Made by a program: the position numbers and the translations under genes
Notes under the pieces: generated by a model
Seen by the model: the letters and a program-made list of their open reading frames with translations, nothing else
The model's database searches: none
What the model was told of the DNA's origin: nothing
Source: Nostoc sp. NMS9
Lineage (GTDB): Bacteria > Cyanobacteriota > Cyanobacteriia > Cyanobacteriales > Nostocaceae
NCBI RefSeq assembly: GCF_017114995.1
Contig: NZ_JABXKL010000101.1
Coordinates: 1 to 64,000, forward strand
DNA length: 64,000 bases
Direction: 5' to 3'
In this document: positions 56,801-64,000 of the stretch, in pieces
Layout: each line of letters starts with the position of its first letter
Numbering within the stretch: the stretch's first letter is position 1

Positions 56801-58992
56801 CCTTCGAGAATGGAGCTAAAGTATACACTGATGTTAATCAGCTTCCTGGTGATACCACAGAAGTAGAAGGTAAGGGAGGTGACATCAAAATTACTAGCGG
56901 GTCGCTTTCCTTAACGAATGGCGCTCAATTAATTTCCAACACCCAAGGTAAAGGGAATGCAGGCAGTATAACCATTGATACTGGCGCACTTTCTGTGACT
57001 AGTAAATCTTTTTTAGCAGCCAGCGCCAATGGAGAAAATGGAGATGCTGGAAATATCACTATTAATGCCAGCGATCGCGTATTGTTTGATCAAGGTAGCG
57101 CATTCAGCAACGTTGGAATCTGCTCATTAATTGCCGTTGGCTGCACCCTAAGTAATAACACGATAAAAGGCAATGGAGGCAATATTAGTATCAAAGCGCC
57201 ATCTCTCCAGTTAATCAACGACTCTTTTTTAGCTACTGGAGTGGGTGACGACAATAATTTGGAGAAGAAAGTAGAGGGAAATGCTGGCAAGATATCAATC
57301 GATCTCAGGGATGGTTTATCTTTAGACCAGAGCTTTATCACGACTACACTTTTTGCTAATGGGAAGGGCGAAGCCGGAAATATAGATATCCAAGCAGGAT
57401 TTGTCTCCTCTGATCAATCTTTGATATCTGCTAGCACTCAAGGACAAGGAAATGCTGGCGGGATTTCTGTGGAGACTATGGGTGCAATTTCCCTGGCTGA
57501 TAGTGACATCTCTACTGCCGTACAAAAAGGGGCAACTGGAGATGCTCAAGGGATTAATATCACAGCCCAATCACTCTTATTAACAGATGGCGCTCAACTG
57601 AATACAGTCACATCAGGAGAAGGAAAAGCTGGTAATATCCTCATCAATACAACAGATAAAGTTAGTGTATCTGGGACTAATACAACAGTGGCTCCCACCG
57701 ACCTTTTTCAAAACAATATTCCACCCAGATTCAATTCTCCTCCACAGTTCGTAGATGCAGTATCGAGCGGCATATTTACCAGCACCAATTCCTCTGGAGT
57801 TGGCGGCAATATAACAGTGAATACAAATACATTTAGTATTTCCAAGGGCGCAGTTGTAGATGCCAGAACTACAGCCAGTGGAATAGGGGGAGCAATTAAT
57901 ATCAATACGAATACAATTGATGCAACGTCGGGTGGACAACTGACTGCAATCACATCTGGTAGTGGGCGTGCGGGTAGCATCACTCTTAATGCCACTGACA
58001 GTGCGACAATAACAGACAGCGATCCAACTTACTTGGCTCGACTTGCTCAATTCGGCGCTGACAATATCGATATATATGGCAAACCGAAAGTAGGCAATCA
58101 AGGTGCAGCCAGTGGACTAACTGTGAGCAGTGTTGGTTCGGGAAGTGCAGGTGATCTCACAGTACAGGCTGACTCTATCTATCTTAACAATGGTGCAAAA
58201 ATAAGCGCTGACACTACAGGAGGAGGTGGAGATATCTTTCTCAACTCGCCTCTACTATTATTACGTCGAGGTAGCAGCATAACCACTAACGCCAGTGGTT
58301 ATGATATCAGTGGTGGTAACATCACAATTGATAACAAAAATGGCTTCATCGTTGCTGTTACCAAGGAAAATAGCGATATTAGAGCAGATTCTGCGAACTT
58401 CCGTGGCGGGAATGTCACCATCAAAAATATTGCAGGGATCTTTGGTATCCAGTCCCGAAATGAGCCTTCGCTAAACACAAGCGATATCACCGCCACAGGC
58501 GCAACTCCTGATTTGAGCGGCAATGTGCAAATCAACACACCTGATGTAAATCCTAGTAACGGCTTAGTCGAACTCCCAATTAATCTAGTTGATGCTTCTA
58601 GGCAAATTTCCAATGCCTGCACTCCTGGAACTCGGCAATTCCAAAATACATTTGTAGCAACAGGACGCGGCGGACTACCCATGAGTCCCACTGAACCATT
58701 ACAAGATTCAAGTACTGTGTCTGCGTGGGTGAAATTAAGATCAAAATCAGAAAACTTGGCAAATACAACTACTCAGGCACAACCAACAGCAGTTTCAACT
58801 ACTCCCATTGCTGCTACAATTCCAATTGTGGAAGCTTCTAGCTGGGTAATCGATCGCAATGGAAATATAGAACTAGTAGCACAAGTTCCTCAACTCAACC
58901 CCCACAGCCCTTGGCAAACACCTGCTTCCTGTCCTGTATCTCAGGGAGGTGTGAAATATGGCAAAACTTCAGCTGCCAAAGCGAGTCGTTAG
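53839..58992 (+). CDS. Filamentous hemagglutinin-type TPS exoprotein (beta-helix adhesin)
   Basis: 1,717 aa, RBS TAGGAGAGTGCA. The signal peptide (1-31, LGIAIGSVIAFYANISVAQI) is followed by the two-partner secretion domain to about 165 (GGNQFHSFKDFSVPTGSEAF; NLFLINPNGIIFGENARLNI; GGSFFATSANSM). Residues about 260-1340 are beta-helix repeats of the 'GNAGNITINxxSLSVxNxSF' type, with very similar ~180-200 nt copies between 55.4 and 57.0 kb. The C-terminal WVIDRNGNIELVAQVPQLNP is typical of cyanobacterial FHA proteins. It is likely exported to the cell surface by an Omp85-type TpsB, which is not in this window. It overlaps the following gene by 35 nt (GTGAAATATGGCAAAAC), pointing to coupled translation. 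Confidence 0.85.
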   Translation: MSFKAMRLDWLQGLGIAIGSVIAFYANISVAQITPDGTLPNNSNVTLENNTFKITGGSQAGGNQFHSFKDFSVPTGSEAFFNNAANIQNIISRVTGTSISNIDGLIRANGTANLFLINPNGIIFGENARLNIGGSFFATSANSMKFADGFEFSAKNPQSTPLLTINVPIGLQFGSNAESVSVRGSNLQVNPGRSLILVGGNVSMDRGQLVAPSGSVELGGVAGESTVGLFSNGDFLGLNFPQGVPQADVSLTNQAEVNVLASNGGNIAINAANLNISEGSQLITGISGAGSSTTQAGDIKINATGIVAIADSSNISNQVLENAVGNSGNININADSLSLSNNSFLAASTNGQGNAGNVTINTRSLSVFEDSYLAASANGEGDAGNITINAPDTVSFNEGSQAYTDVTVKGNGGDINITTGSLFVTNNSFLASSTKGDGNSGNITINARDAISLDRGWAYTDVGENGKGQAGNFNIISDSLSLTNGAQLDASTKNDGNAGNITIDTGSLSLTNGSILSASTLGVGDAGNISFSTGSFFVTNNSQVTASTSGVGKAGDITINTDSLSVANESFLAASANGRGNAGNITINARDTASLENGAKVYTDVNQLPGDTTQVEGNGGDIKITSGSLSLTNGAQLISNTQGEGNAGSITIDTGSLSVANQSFFTASANGQQGNAGNININARDRVLFDLGGQAYTNVTTRGKGGDISISTGLLTVSNGSKLNTSTSRVGDAGNITFSTGSFSVTNNSEVTASTSGVGNAGNITINTDSLSVANESLLATSANGRGNAGNITIDARNSVSLENGAKVYTDVNQVPFSDTTQVEGDGGDIKITSGSLSLTNGAQLVASTKNQGNAGNITIDTGSLSVANESFLDARTNGRGNAGNITIDARNTVSFENGAKVYTDVNQLLGDTTQVEGNGGDIKITSGSLSLTYGSQVTASTSGVGNAGNITINTDSLFVTNESFLAASANGRGNAGNITIDARETASFENGAKVYTDVNQLPGDTTEVEGKGGDIKITSGSLSLTNGAQLISNTQGKGNAGSITIDTGALSVTSKSFLAASANGENGDAGNITINASDRVLFDQGSAFSNVGICSLIAVGCTLSNNTIKGNGGNISIKAPSLQLINDSFLATGVGDDNNLEKKVEGNAGKISIDLRDGLSLDQSFITTTLFANGKGEAGNIDIQAGFVSSDQSLISASTQGQGNAGGISVETMGAISLADSDISTAVQKGATGDAQGINITAQSLLLTDGAQLNTVTSGEGKAGNILINTTDKVSVSGTNTTVAPTDLFQNNIPPRFNSPPQFVDAVSSGIFTSTNSSGVGGNITVNTNTFSISKGAVVDARTTASGIGGAININTNTIDATSGGQLTAITSGSGRAGSITLNATDSATITDSDPTYLARLAQFGADNIDIYGKPKVGNQGAASGLTVSSVGSGSAGDLTVQADSIYLNNGAKISADTTGGGGDIFLNSPLLLLRRGSSITTNASGYDISGGNITIDNKNGFIVAVTKENSDIRADSANFRGGNVTIKNIAGIFGIQSRNEPSLNTSDITATGATPDLSGNVQINTPDVNPSNGLVELPINLVDASRQISNACTPGTRQFQNTFVATGRGGLPMSPTEPLQDSSTVSAWVKLRSKSENLANTTTQAQPTAVSTTPIAATIPIVEASSWVIDRNGNIELVAQVPQLNPHSPWQTPASCPVSQGGVKYGKTSAAKASR

Positions 58993-61582
58993 ATTTGCGG
59001 TAACTCCCGTAGTCCTATTTACTCTTGCTGTTTTCCTGACTATTATTCCTAGCACATTTGCTAAACAACAAAAGACAAATTCACCAAACGGGTTTCACAT
59101 TCAAATCAATAAACCCCCAGCCACAACACCACAGCAACTTCTTGAGCAAGGAGAAGCACTTTATCAAGCTGGGCGCTTTCCTGAAGCCGTAATTATTTTA
59201 CAACAAGCTGTCCGTACCTATCAACGAGAAAACAATAACCTCGCACAAGCCGCAGCGCTGACTAACCTCTGTCTTGTATACCAGAAACTCGGCTCGTGGA
59301 AAGAAGCTTATGCAACTATTGACAATAGCTTAAATTTACTTGGCTGGGATCAGATAAATCAAAAGTTAAATGTCAAGAATCCAAAATCTGAATTGTTAGA
59401 AATTCTTGCACAAACTCTAAATATTCAGGGCGAATTGCAACTAGCACTGGGACAAACTGATGCATCTTTTCAAAAATCACAACAAGTAGAGCAAATCTGG
59501 AAGAAATTAGGTGATACTGCTGGAGTAACGCGCAGCCGGATTAACCAAGCACAAGCCCTACGAGTTGATGGTTTTTACCGCCGTAGCTTGGATATATTGG
59601 AGGAAGTATCCAAACAGTTACAAGCTCAACCTGACTCAGTTGTAAAAGTAATAGCTTTGCGATCGCTTGGTAATGTTTTACAACAATTAGGCGAACTTGA
59701 GTTATCCCAGAAAAACTTACAACAAAGCTTAGAAATCGCTCAACGTCTGCAACTGCCTCTAGAAATTAGTTTGACGGAATTTAGTCTCGGTAATACTGCT
59801 AGGTCGTTAAGTAATATTAAAGGTGCGATCGCTCATTATGAAAACGCTGCCAAAATTGCACCAAACCCTCTGATCAAAGTTCAAGCCCTGATTAATCAGC
59901 TGAGTTTGCTGGTCGAAAACGAACGGATTACTGAAGCAAAGTCATTAATACCCACAATCCAATCTCAATTCCCCAATCTGCCTACCAATCAAGCCGGTAT
60001 TTATGCACGGATCAATTTTGCTCAGAATTTAACCACAATTGGTAACATAAAAGACATTGCAGAGATTCTGGCAACTAGCGTTCACCAAGCCAAAATAATC
60101 GGTGATGAACGTGCCGAATCCCATGCACTGGGCAGCTTGGGAGAAGTTTACGAGCAGAACCAACAATTGCAAGAAGCACAGGATTTGACGCAGCAAGCGT
60201 TGTTTATGGCTCAAAAAATTGATGCCTCAGATATAGCTTATCGCCTTGAGTGGCAGTTAGGACGCTTGCTCAAAGCACAGGGAAATATGCCAGCAGCCAT
60301 ATCTGCTTATGATGCTGCTGTAACAACTCTTCAGTCTCTTCGCAGCGATTTAGTTGCGGTTAATCGAGAGGTACAGTTCAATTTTCGCGATCGCATAGAA
60401 CCTCTTTATCGGCAGTCTGTAGAGTTGATTTTACAAGAGAAAGGACAAGGAAAACCAGATTTAGATAAAGCACGTCAGCGAATGGAAGCCTTGCAAGTCG
60501 CAGAACTCGACAATTTTTTCCGAGAAGCTTGCTTGAGTAACCAATTTGTGGCGTTGGACAAAGTAGTAGACCGCGACAACCCGAATACTGCTATTTTCTA
60601 CCCGATTATTCTAGATAATTATTTAGAAATTATTATTAAACTTCCCAATCAAAGATTGATCCATAAAACTTCTAAAGTCAAACGTCAGCAAGTAGAGCAA
60701 ATTATTACAAAAATACGAGAGACAATAGTCGAACCTGATGCTAATCTGCAATTTAAAGCAGTTTCTCAACAGCTTTATAACTGGTTAATTAAACCAGTTG
60801 AAACAGACCTCCAAAATGGGAAAGTTAATACTCTAGTCTTTATTCCAGATGGGTTGCTGCGAAATATACCGATGTCTGCATTGTATGATGGCAAAGAGTA
60901 TTTAGTCCAAAAATACTCTATAGCTATTAGCCCTGGACTGCAACTATTTACTCCCAAACCTTTAGCACACAAAAAATTAAATGCCCTGCTTGGAGGACTA
61001 TCACAACCACCCAAAAATGAAAAGTTTGCACCACTTCCCAACGTTAAGATTGAACTGAAATTAATTCAGGAATCAGGCGTATCGACAACTACATTATTGG
61101 ATAAAAATTTTACCAGTACAAATTTAGCAAAAACTATTAACACTCAAGCTTTTAGAGTTGTTCACTTGGCAACTCATGGACAATTTAGCTCTAAAGCAAA
61201 AGACACTTTTATCCTAGCAGCTGATGGACGCATCAATGTGAGTGAATTAGATAGTTTGCTTAAAAGTAGAGAGCAAAAACTAACAGAACCAGTTGAATTA
61301 CTTGTTTTGAGTGCTTGCGAAACAGCAGTAGGAGATAAGCGAGCTGCATTAGGATTAGCAGGAGTTGCCCTGCGTGCTGGTGCGCGGAGTACTTTAGCCT
61401 CCCTATGGCAAATTGGCGATAACTCTACAGCTTTATTTATTGAGGAATTTTACCGCCAGTTAGTGACTGGTAAAACTACGGCAGAAGCTTTACGCTTTGC
61501 TCAATTAAAATTACTTGAAGCTCCTGAATATAACCGTCCGATGTACTGGGCACCCTACGTTATAGTTGGTAATTGGTTGTAG
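58958..61582 (+). CDS. TPR-CHAT protease-like protein
   Basis: 874 aa. The N-terminal signal/membrane segment is RFAVTPVVLFTLAVFLTIIP (about 10-30). TPR-like helical repeats follow to about 500 (LLEQGEALYQAGRFPEAVII; IEILEEVS-type units; AESHALGSLGEVYEQNQQLQ). The C-terminal CHAT domain has the His in VVHLATHGQF (about 730) and the Cys in LVLSACETAVGDKRAALGLA (about 787), then ARSTLASLWQIGD and RPMYWAPYVIVGNW. CHAT proteins are caspase-like cysteine proteases. In filamentous cyanobacteria they are often encoded beside FHA genes. The 35-nt overlap suggests that FHA and CHAT act together, possibly in cleavage or release of the surface protein; that is inference. Confidence 0.85.
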   Translation: MAKLQLPKRVVRFAVTPVVLFTLAVFLTIIPSTFAKQQKTNSPNGFHIQINKPPATTPQQLLEQGEALYQAGRFPEAVIILQQAVRTYQRENNNLAQAAALTNLCLVYQKLGSWKEAYATIDNSLNLLGWDQINQKLNVKNPKSELLEILAQTLNIQGELQLALGQTDASFQKSQQVEQIWKKLGDTAGVTRSRINQAQALRVDGFYRRSLDILEEVSKQLQAQPDSVVKVIALRSLGNVLQQLGELELSQKNLQQSLEIAQRLQLPLEISLTEFSLGNTARSLSNIKGAIAHYENAAKIAPNPLIKVQALINQLSLLVENERITEAKSLIPTIQSQFPNLPTNQAGIYARINFAQNLTTIGNIKDIAEILATSVHQAKIIGDERAESHALGSLGEVYEQNQQLQEAQDLTQQALFMAQKIDASDIAYRLEWQLGRLLKAQGNMPAAISAYDAAVTTLQSLRSDLVAVNREVQFNFRDRIEPLYRQSVELILQEKGQGKPDLDKARQRMEALQVAELDNFFREACLSNQFVALDKVVDRDNPNTAIFYPIILDNYLEIIIKLPNQRLIHKTSKVKRQQVEQIITKIRETIVEPDANLQFKAVSQQLYNWLIKPVETDLQNGKVNTLVFIPDGLLRNIPMSALYDGKEYLVQKYSIAISPGLQLFTPKPLAHKKLNALLGGLSQPPKNEKFAPLPNVKIELKLIQESGVSTTTLLDKNFTSTNLAKTINTQAFRVVHLATHGQFSSKAKDTFILAADGRINVSELDSLLKSREQKLTEPVELLVLSACETAVGDKRAALGLAGVALRAGARSTLASLWQIGDNSTALFIEEFYRQLVTGKTTAEALRFAQLKLLEAPEYNRPMYWAPYVIVGNWL

Positions 61583-61621
61583 AAGTCTAGGCTTATAGAT
61601 ACTTTACTGGATATAAAATTA

Positions 61622-62461
61622 TTAGCGGATTGGTAATTTTATTAGGGGCATCATAGCCAGATTATCCAAATTGATTGATTGCAATAAACTTTGCCAATCT
61701 TTTTCAATAGATGGATCATTATAATTAGAAATGCGTATTTGTGCTAGCATATTTAAAGCGTCAAACCAAATCCCTTTTTCAGCATAGATTATAATCTTTT
61801 GTCGAGGCTCCTTTGCGGCTTCTAATTGTTGCATAACACGCTCATCTAAATTGATTCTTTTAATGTCCCCTTCTACATATACAGGAATACTTCCTGTCTC
61901 TTGGTTACAATGTACTTTTAAATACCAACGATATGTCTTATCTACTTCTAATGAAGCAGTACTAGGGAGAGAAATACCAATGATACTTGGCTCTGAAGGT
62001 AGGGCGATCGCATTTCTATAAACATTATTTTCGGCGCTATCTTGTAAGCTAAATTCAGCGCTTGAGTTAGACAAATCCTTAGTGTAGGGGATATAAAACC
62101 AAAACGTAGGCCGTTCTAAAGTGGTTAGTCCCTCTACAGTCCCGATAATTGACTTGTTTGTCTGTTTGCCAACCTTTTGTTCCTCTTGAAATGGTACTAA
62201 GGCAGTGAGCGGGGTTGAAACCGCAGGGCAATTATCTCGACTACCCATTCCTGCTCTACGCCCAGATACAGGACTTAATGGAGCAGGTGCTTTTGGCAAA
62301 ATAAAAACTGGTCGAGAAGTAGGTTGTTGAGGTGAAGCAGGTGTTTTAACTGGTTGTGCAAGCTGTTTATTAGTAATTGGTTGTTTAGTTTGATCTGTTA
62401 CTTGTGTTGAATATTGAGTAGTACTGCTCAAAATCAGAGCAGTTGTTAAGATCCATTTCAT
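61622..62461 (-). CDS. DUF928 domain protein
   Basis: 279 aa, convergent with the CHAT gene (39 nt between stops). A short signal peptide (1-19) leads into a disordered Pro/Thr/Gln-rich stretch (PVKTPASPQQPTSRPVF). The DUF928 domain follows from about 115: LERPTFWFYIPYTKDLSNSS, AEFSLQDSAENNVY, LEVDKTYRWYLKVHC and a helical C-terminus. The family is found in filamentous cyanobacteria next to FHA, CHAT, CHASE2 and DUF1822 genes. The function is unknown; exported location is likely. No cysteine protease motif. The surrounding island makes a role in envelope signalling plausible. Confidence 0.8.
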   Translation of the reverse strand: MKWILTTALILSSTTQYSTQVTDQTKQPITNKQLAQPVKTPASPQQPTSRPVFILPKAPAPLSPVSGRRAGMGSRDNCPAVSTPLTALVPFQEEQKVGKQTNKSIIGTVEGLTTLERPTFWFYIPYTKDLSNSSAEFSLQDSAENNVYRNAIALPSEPSIIGISLPSTASLEVDKTYRWYLKVHCNQETGSIPVYVEGDIKRINLDERVMQQLEAAKEPRQKIIIYAEKGIWFDALNMLAQIRISNYNDPSIEKDWQSLLQSINLDNLAMMPLIKLPIR

Positions 62462-62509
62462 TGACTTAACAGGTACGATTTTTGATTGTTGCTATCGTCA
62501 TCATAAAGG

Positions 62510-62728
62510 TTAACGTAGCATTTGGTTAAATTGATCATCACCATTTTTGGACGCGATCGCATTTTTCCCTAGCGATACAAACTGGCGATAATCCTTGTCT
62601 GTGTGAATGTGGGGCTTGAGTGGCAACGTACCTCTGAGCCACAACAAGTTGTTGCGTCTGTAGATTACTACCCTTGTTCCCAAAAATCTCTGAAGGCTTT
62701 GAAAACAAGCCTTTAACGCCCAAGACAA
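62510..62728 (-). pseudogene. Tyrosine integrase, N-terminal fragment
   Basis: On the reverse strand the frame (TTG at 62728) reads MSWALKACFQSLQRFLGTRV, VIYRRNNLLWLRGTLPLKPH, THTDK-type and QFVSLGKNA. Cyanobacterial site-specific tyrosine integrases start with 'RVTIYKRSDRLWLRGTLPPKP' and 'RQxISLG'. The fragment stops after about 60 codons at 62510 and lacks the catalytic domain. It begins 38 nt from a tRNA-Cys 3' fragment, as expected for an integrase at its attachment site. Confidence 0.55.
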
Positions 62729-62765
62729 AAGGGCTTGAAAACCCTGTAGTGCTTATATTTCTTAG

Positions 62766-62810
62766 AAGGCGGCACCCGGATTTGAACTGGGGGTGGAGAT
62801 TTTGCAGACC
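62766..62810 (-). tRNA. tRNA-Cys 3' fragment, attachment-site footprint
   Basis: On the reverse strand GGTCTGCAAAATCTCC (anticodon GCA and its stem) runs on to the T-arm CCAGTTCAAATCCGG and the acceptor GTGCCGCCT. This is the 3' half of a cyanobacterial tRNA-Cys. The 5' half (GGCGGCAT...) is absent, so it cannot be an active tRNA. It is an att-type duplicate left by an integrative element; the integrase fragment follows at once. Confidence 0.7.
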
Positions 62811-62844
62811 TCAAATAACAACGCATTTACAGGCATTTTAAAGT

Positions 62845-63012
62845 TTATAACTCTTGCAAAAGTATTTTGTGGATTGTGCTAGTTACAGCTTTAGAAGAAC
62901 CAATCAACAAATGTTTGAGTGGTTCTTTACCTTGCACAGTCTGAAACTCGCTTGGACTATTGACTGCTGCATTTGATTCTTCGACGCTGGATAAAAAGCT
63001 TTGAGTAATCAT
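62845..63012 (-). CDS. Small cyanobacterial protein, shortened
   Basis: 55 aa, ATG at 63012 with an ACCT-AACAG leader. Residues about 31-51 (LKHLLIGSSKAVTSTIHKIL) match a family of small cyanobacterial proteins with 'LKHLLLGS-KAV--TIH-LH-LGYA' that normally go on with a WSPLLPT-type tail. Here the protein stops at KILLQEL, just before the tRNA fragment, so it may be truncated by the integration. The function of the family is unknown. Confidence 0.45.
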   Translation of the reverse strand: MITQSFLSSVEESNAAVNSPSEFQTVQGKEPLKHLLIGSSKAVTSTIHKILLQEL

Positions 63013-63072
63013 AATTCACCTAACAGAGGTGGGAATAACTATGACACACAATAAAGCTCATGTTGTCACCAT

Positions 63073-63461
63073 GACAATTAAATAATGCACTGATGACAAC
63101 TAATCATTACAGTTCGTGTCTTGTTTGCGCCGTCGTTTTCTTGCCCATATCTCTCTGAGGTGGGCAGGTTCATTTTCAAATTGAATCCACAGAGCATGAA
63201 TTTCCGCTAGTCGGCGTTTGTCAGATTCTGAGGGTTCCCGACGATGCTCACCTTGGGAAAACCAATGCGCTATTGTGCTTTTAGAACGACCACACAATTC
63301 GGCAAGTTCTTCGTAGTTGACAGCCCAATGCTTTAGGAATTCTTCAGGCTCCATTTTGATAGCAACCTTAGCTTTGTAAACCTCAAACAGTTCCCAGTGT
63401 CTGCGAGTGGGTGTTTTGGCTGCAATCATAGCGACAACTTTAATAATGCACGGGTGACAAC
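63073..63461. repeat. 28-29-nt direct repeats bracketing the 63100-63429 gene
   Basis: GACAATTAAATAATGCACTG-ATGACAAC (63073-63100) and GACAACTTTAATAATGCACG-GGTGACAAC (63433-63461) are near-identical direct repeats. The first ends exactly on the stop codon of the HTH gene, and the second lies 3 nt upstream of its start. A perfect TTGTCA-CCA-TGACAA palindrome at 63063-63077 overlaps the first. Confidence 0.6.
63100..63429 (-). CDS. Small helix-turn-helix protein
   Basis: 109 aa. Residues about 33-66 form a helix-turn-helix (LKHWAVNYEELAELCGRSKS, TIAHWFSQGEHRREPS); the C-terminus is strongly basic (REIWARKRRRKQD). There are many similar small proteins in cyanobacterial genomes. The gene is bracketed by near-identical direct repeats, one abutting its stop codon and the other just upstream of its start. 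The upstream copy, at the place of promoter or ribosome site, could be its own operator. It is probably a DNA-binding regulator. No strong ribosome site can be seen because the repeat occupies its place. Confidence 0.55.
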   Translation of the reverse strand: MIAAKTPTRRHWELFEVYKAKVAIKMEPEEFLKHWAVNYEELAELCGRSKSTIAHWFSQGEHRREPSESDKRRLAEIHALWIQFENEPAHLREIWARKRRRKQDTNCND

Positions 63462-63628
63462 ATATAGAGCTATCATACCGAGAATAAGCGATCGCAGTTT
63501 CTATGTTAGCGATTAAATATCAAGCATTCCCAGGTTATATTGCAAGTTTTTTAGCTCAATTTCAATACATCATCCAGTTTTAGGGGAATGAAAACTGCGA
63601 TCGCACAGAACATATTCTGCCTGAAATC

Positions 63629-63650
63629 AAAAAAGGCGATCGCCTTTTTT
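63629..63650. terminator. HIP1-centred hairpin with T-run
   Basis: AAAAAAGGCGATCGCC followed by TTTTTT is a perfect 22-nt palindrome with A and T runs on either side, the layout of a bidirectional rho-independent terminator. Between 63462 and 63759 nothing else is recognisable apart from HIP1 sites and the leader of hsdM. Confidence 0.6.
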
Positions 63651-63759
63651 CTGTCTAAGGTGCCTCTCGCTGGTTTCTGCTCAACTTGGTAGCTCACTGA
63701 GTGGTAGTAACATACAAACTATCCTATGATGAGTAGATTTGGTAATCTGATGTCTGACT

Positions 63760-64000
63760 ATGGCTGCTAACACTACTGACCTAGAGAAACGTTTATGGGA
63801 AGCAGCGGATGAGTTACGCGCTAACTCCAAGCTAAAGTCCAGTGAGTATTCCATCCCGGTACTGGGGTTAATTTTCTTGCGTTACGCTGATTGGAAATTT
63901 ACCCATGCTGAGGAGGAACTGAAAAATGCAGGTAGTAAAAGACGTGGGATTACCAAAGCAGACTACCAAGCAAAGGGAGTAATGTATTTGCCTGATGCTG
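63760..64000 (+). CDS. hsdM: Type I restriction-modification methyltransferase subunit, N-terminus (cut by window end)
   Basis: 80 codons are visible from ATG 63760: [74 protein letters not shown]. The '[30 protein letters not shown]' start is that of HsdM, the N6-adenine methyltransferase subunit of type I restriction systems. The SAM-binding (GxG) and NPPF motifs lie beyond the window edge. Together with the integrase scrap and tRNA fragment it suggests a horizontally acquired defence island beginning here. Confidence 0.85.
   Translation, partial: MAANTTDLEKRLWEAADELRANSKLKSSEYSIPVLGLIFLRYADWKFTHAEEELKNAGSKRRGITKADYQAKGVMYLPDA

Noticed and set aside
57613-58101. Reverse-strand frame of 162 codons within the FHA gene
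   Set aside because: It is antisense to a well-conserved beta-helix coding region with unusual Cys/Ile-rich composition; no family.
62766-62810. tRNA-Cys fragment considered as a CAST homing spacer
   Set aside because: The match covers about 45 nt of tRNA, too long for a delocalised spacer, and no GAAAG-type repeat precedes it; an integrase footprint explains it better.
63063-63110. TGACAA/TTGTCA boxes considered as the other CAST end
   Set aside because: Spacing and flanks differ from the 19-20-nt TGTC array at 34310-34388 and no CCATT duplication adjoins it.

Overview
The window comes from a filamentous cyanobacterium, most likely Nostocales-like. The GCGATCGC (HIP1) octamer is scattered throughout, and the gene families present (DUF1822, DUF928, CHASE2/CHAT, PEP-CTERM, FHA-type TPS proteins, giant RTX proteins) and the interspersed short repeats are typical of that group. 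It is mostly accessory DNA with a high load of decayed mobile elements.

Layout. 1-9 kb: a phage-tail-collar protein, a frameshifted DUF6603-like remnant, broken fragments (ParB/DUF3102-like, a P450 start, an IS4-type transposase, a pentapeptide protein), a GHMP kinase and small hypothetical genes. 9.9-31.6 kb: one 7,241-codon gene for a secreted multidomain RTX protein. 31.8-34.4 kb: Tn3 remnants around a zinc-ribbon HTH gene, a truncated ISAs1 transposase, and the right end of a CRISPR-associated transposon. 34.4-41.2 kb: mutL, a PEP-CTERM protein, an adenosine-deaminase-like protein, a phosphodiester glycosidase-like protein and small proteins. 41.3-46.3 kb: an operon of sigma factor, DUF1822 protein and CHAT-CHASE2 protein. 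46.7-53.6 kb: a HlyD plus C39-peptidase ABC exporter and three beta/gamma-crystallin-like proteins with double-glycine leaders, inside a tandemly duplicated and decayed block. 53.8-62.5 kb: an FHA-type TPS exoprotein overlapping a TPR-CHAT protease, then a convergent DUF928 gene. 62.5-64 kb: an integrase fragment beside a tRNA-Cys 3' fragment, small regulators and the start of hsdM.

Main discovery. Between 33.87 and 34.45 kb lie parts that together fit a type V-K CRISPR-associated transposon (Cas12k/Tn7-like): a tracrRNA-like vestige, a 37-bp CRISPR repeat, a 35-nt spacer, a second degenerate 37-bp repeat ending GGTGGGTTGAAAG, and a delocalised spacer whose first 21 nt match exactly the last seven codons of mutL. 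The mutL protospacer has a 5' GTA PAM. The array is followed by a right end of about 20-bp-spaced TGTC boxes, whose terminal base lies 61 nt past the PAM-proximal edge of the protospacer. No cas12k, tnsB, tnsC or tniQ is seen, so the element is decayed or its other parts lie elsewhere. mutL as the homing site appears unusual.

A second linked system is the exporter with GG-leader crystallins (41-62 kb). Adjacent CHAT/CHASE2, DUF1822, sigma, FHA and DUF928 genes suggest an envelope or surface signalling and secretion island. That functional link is inference from proximity.
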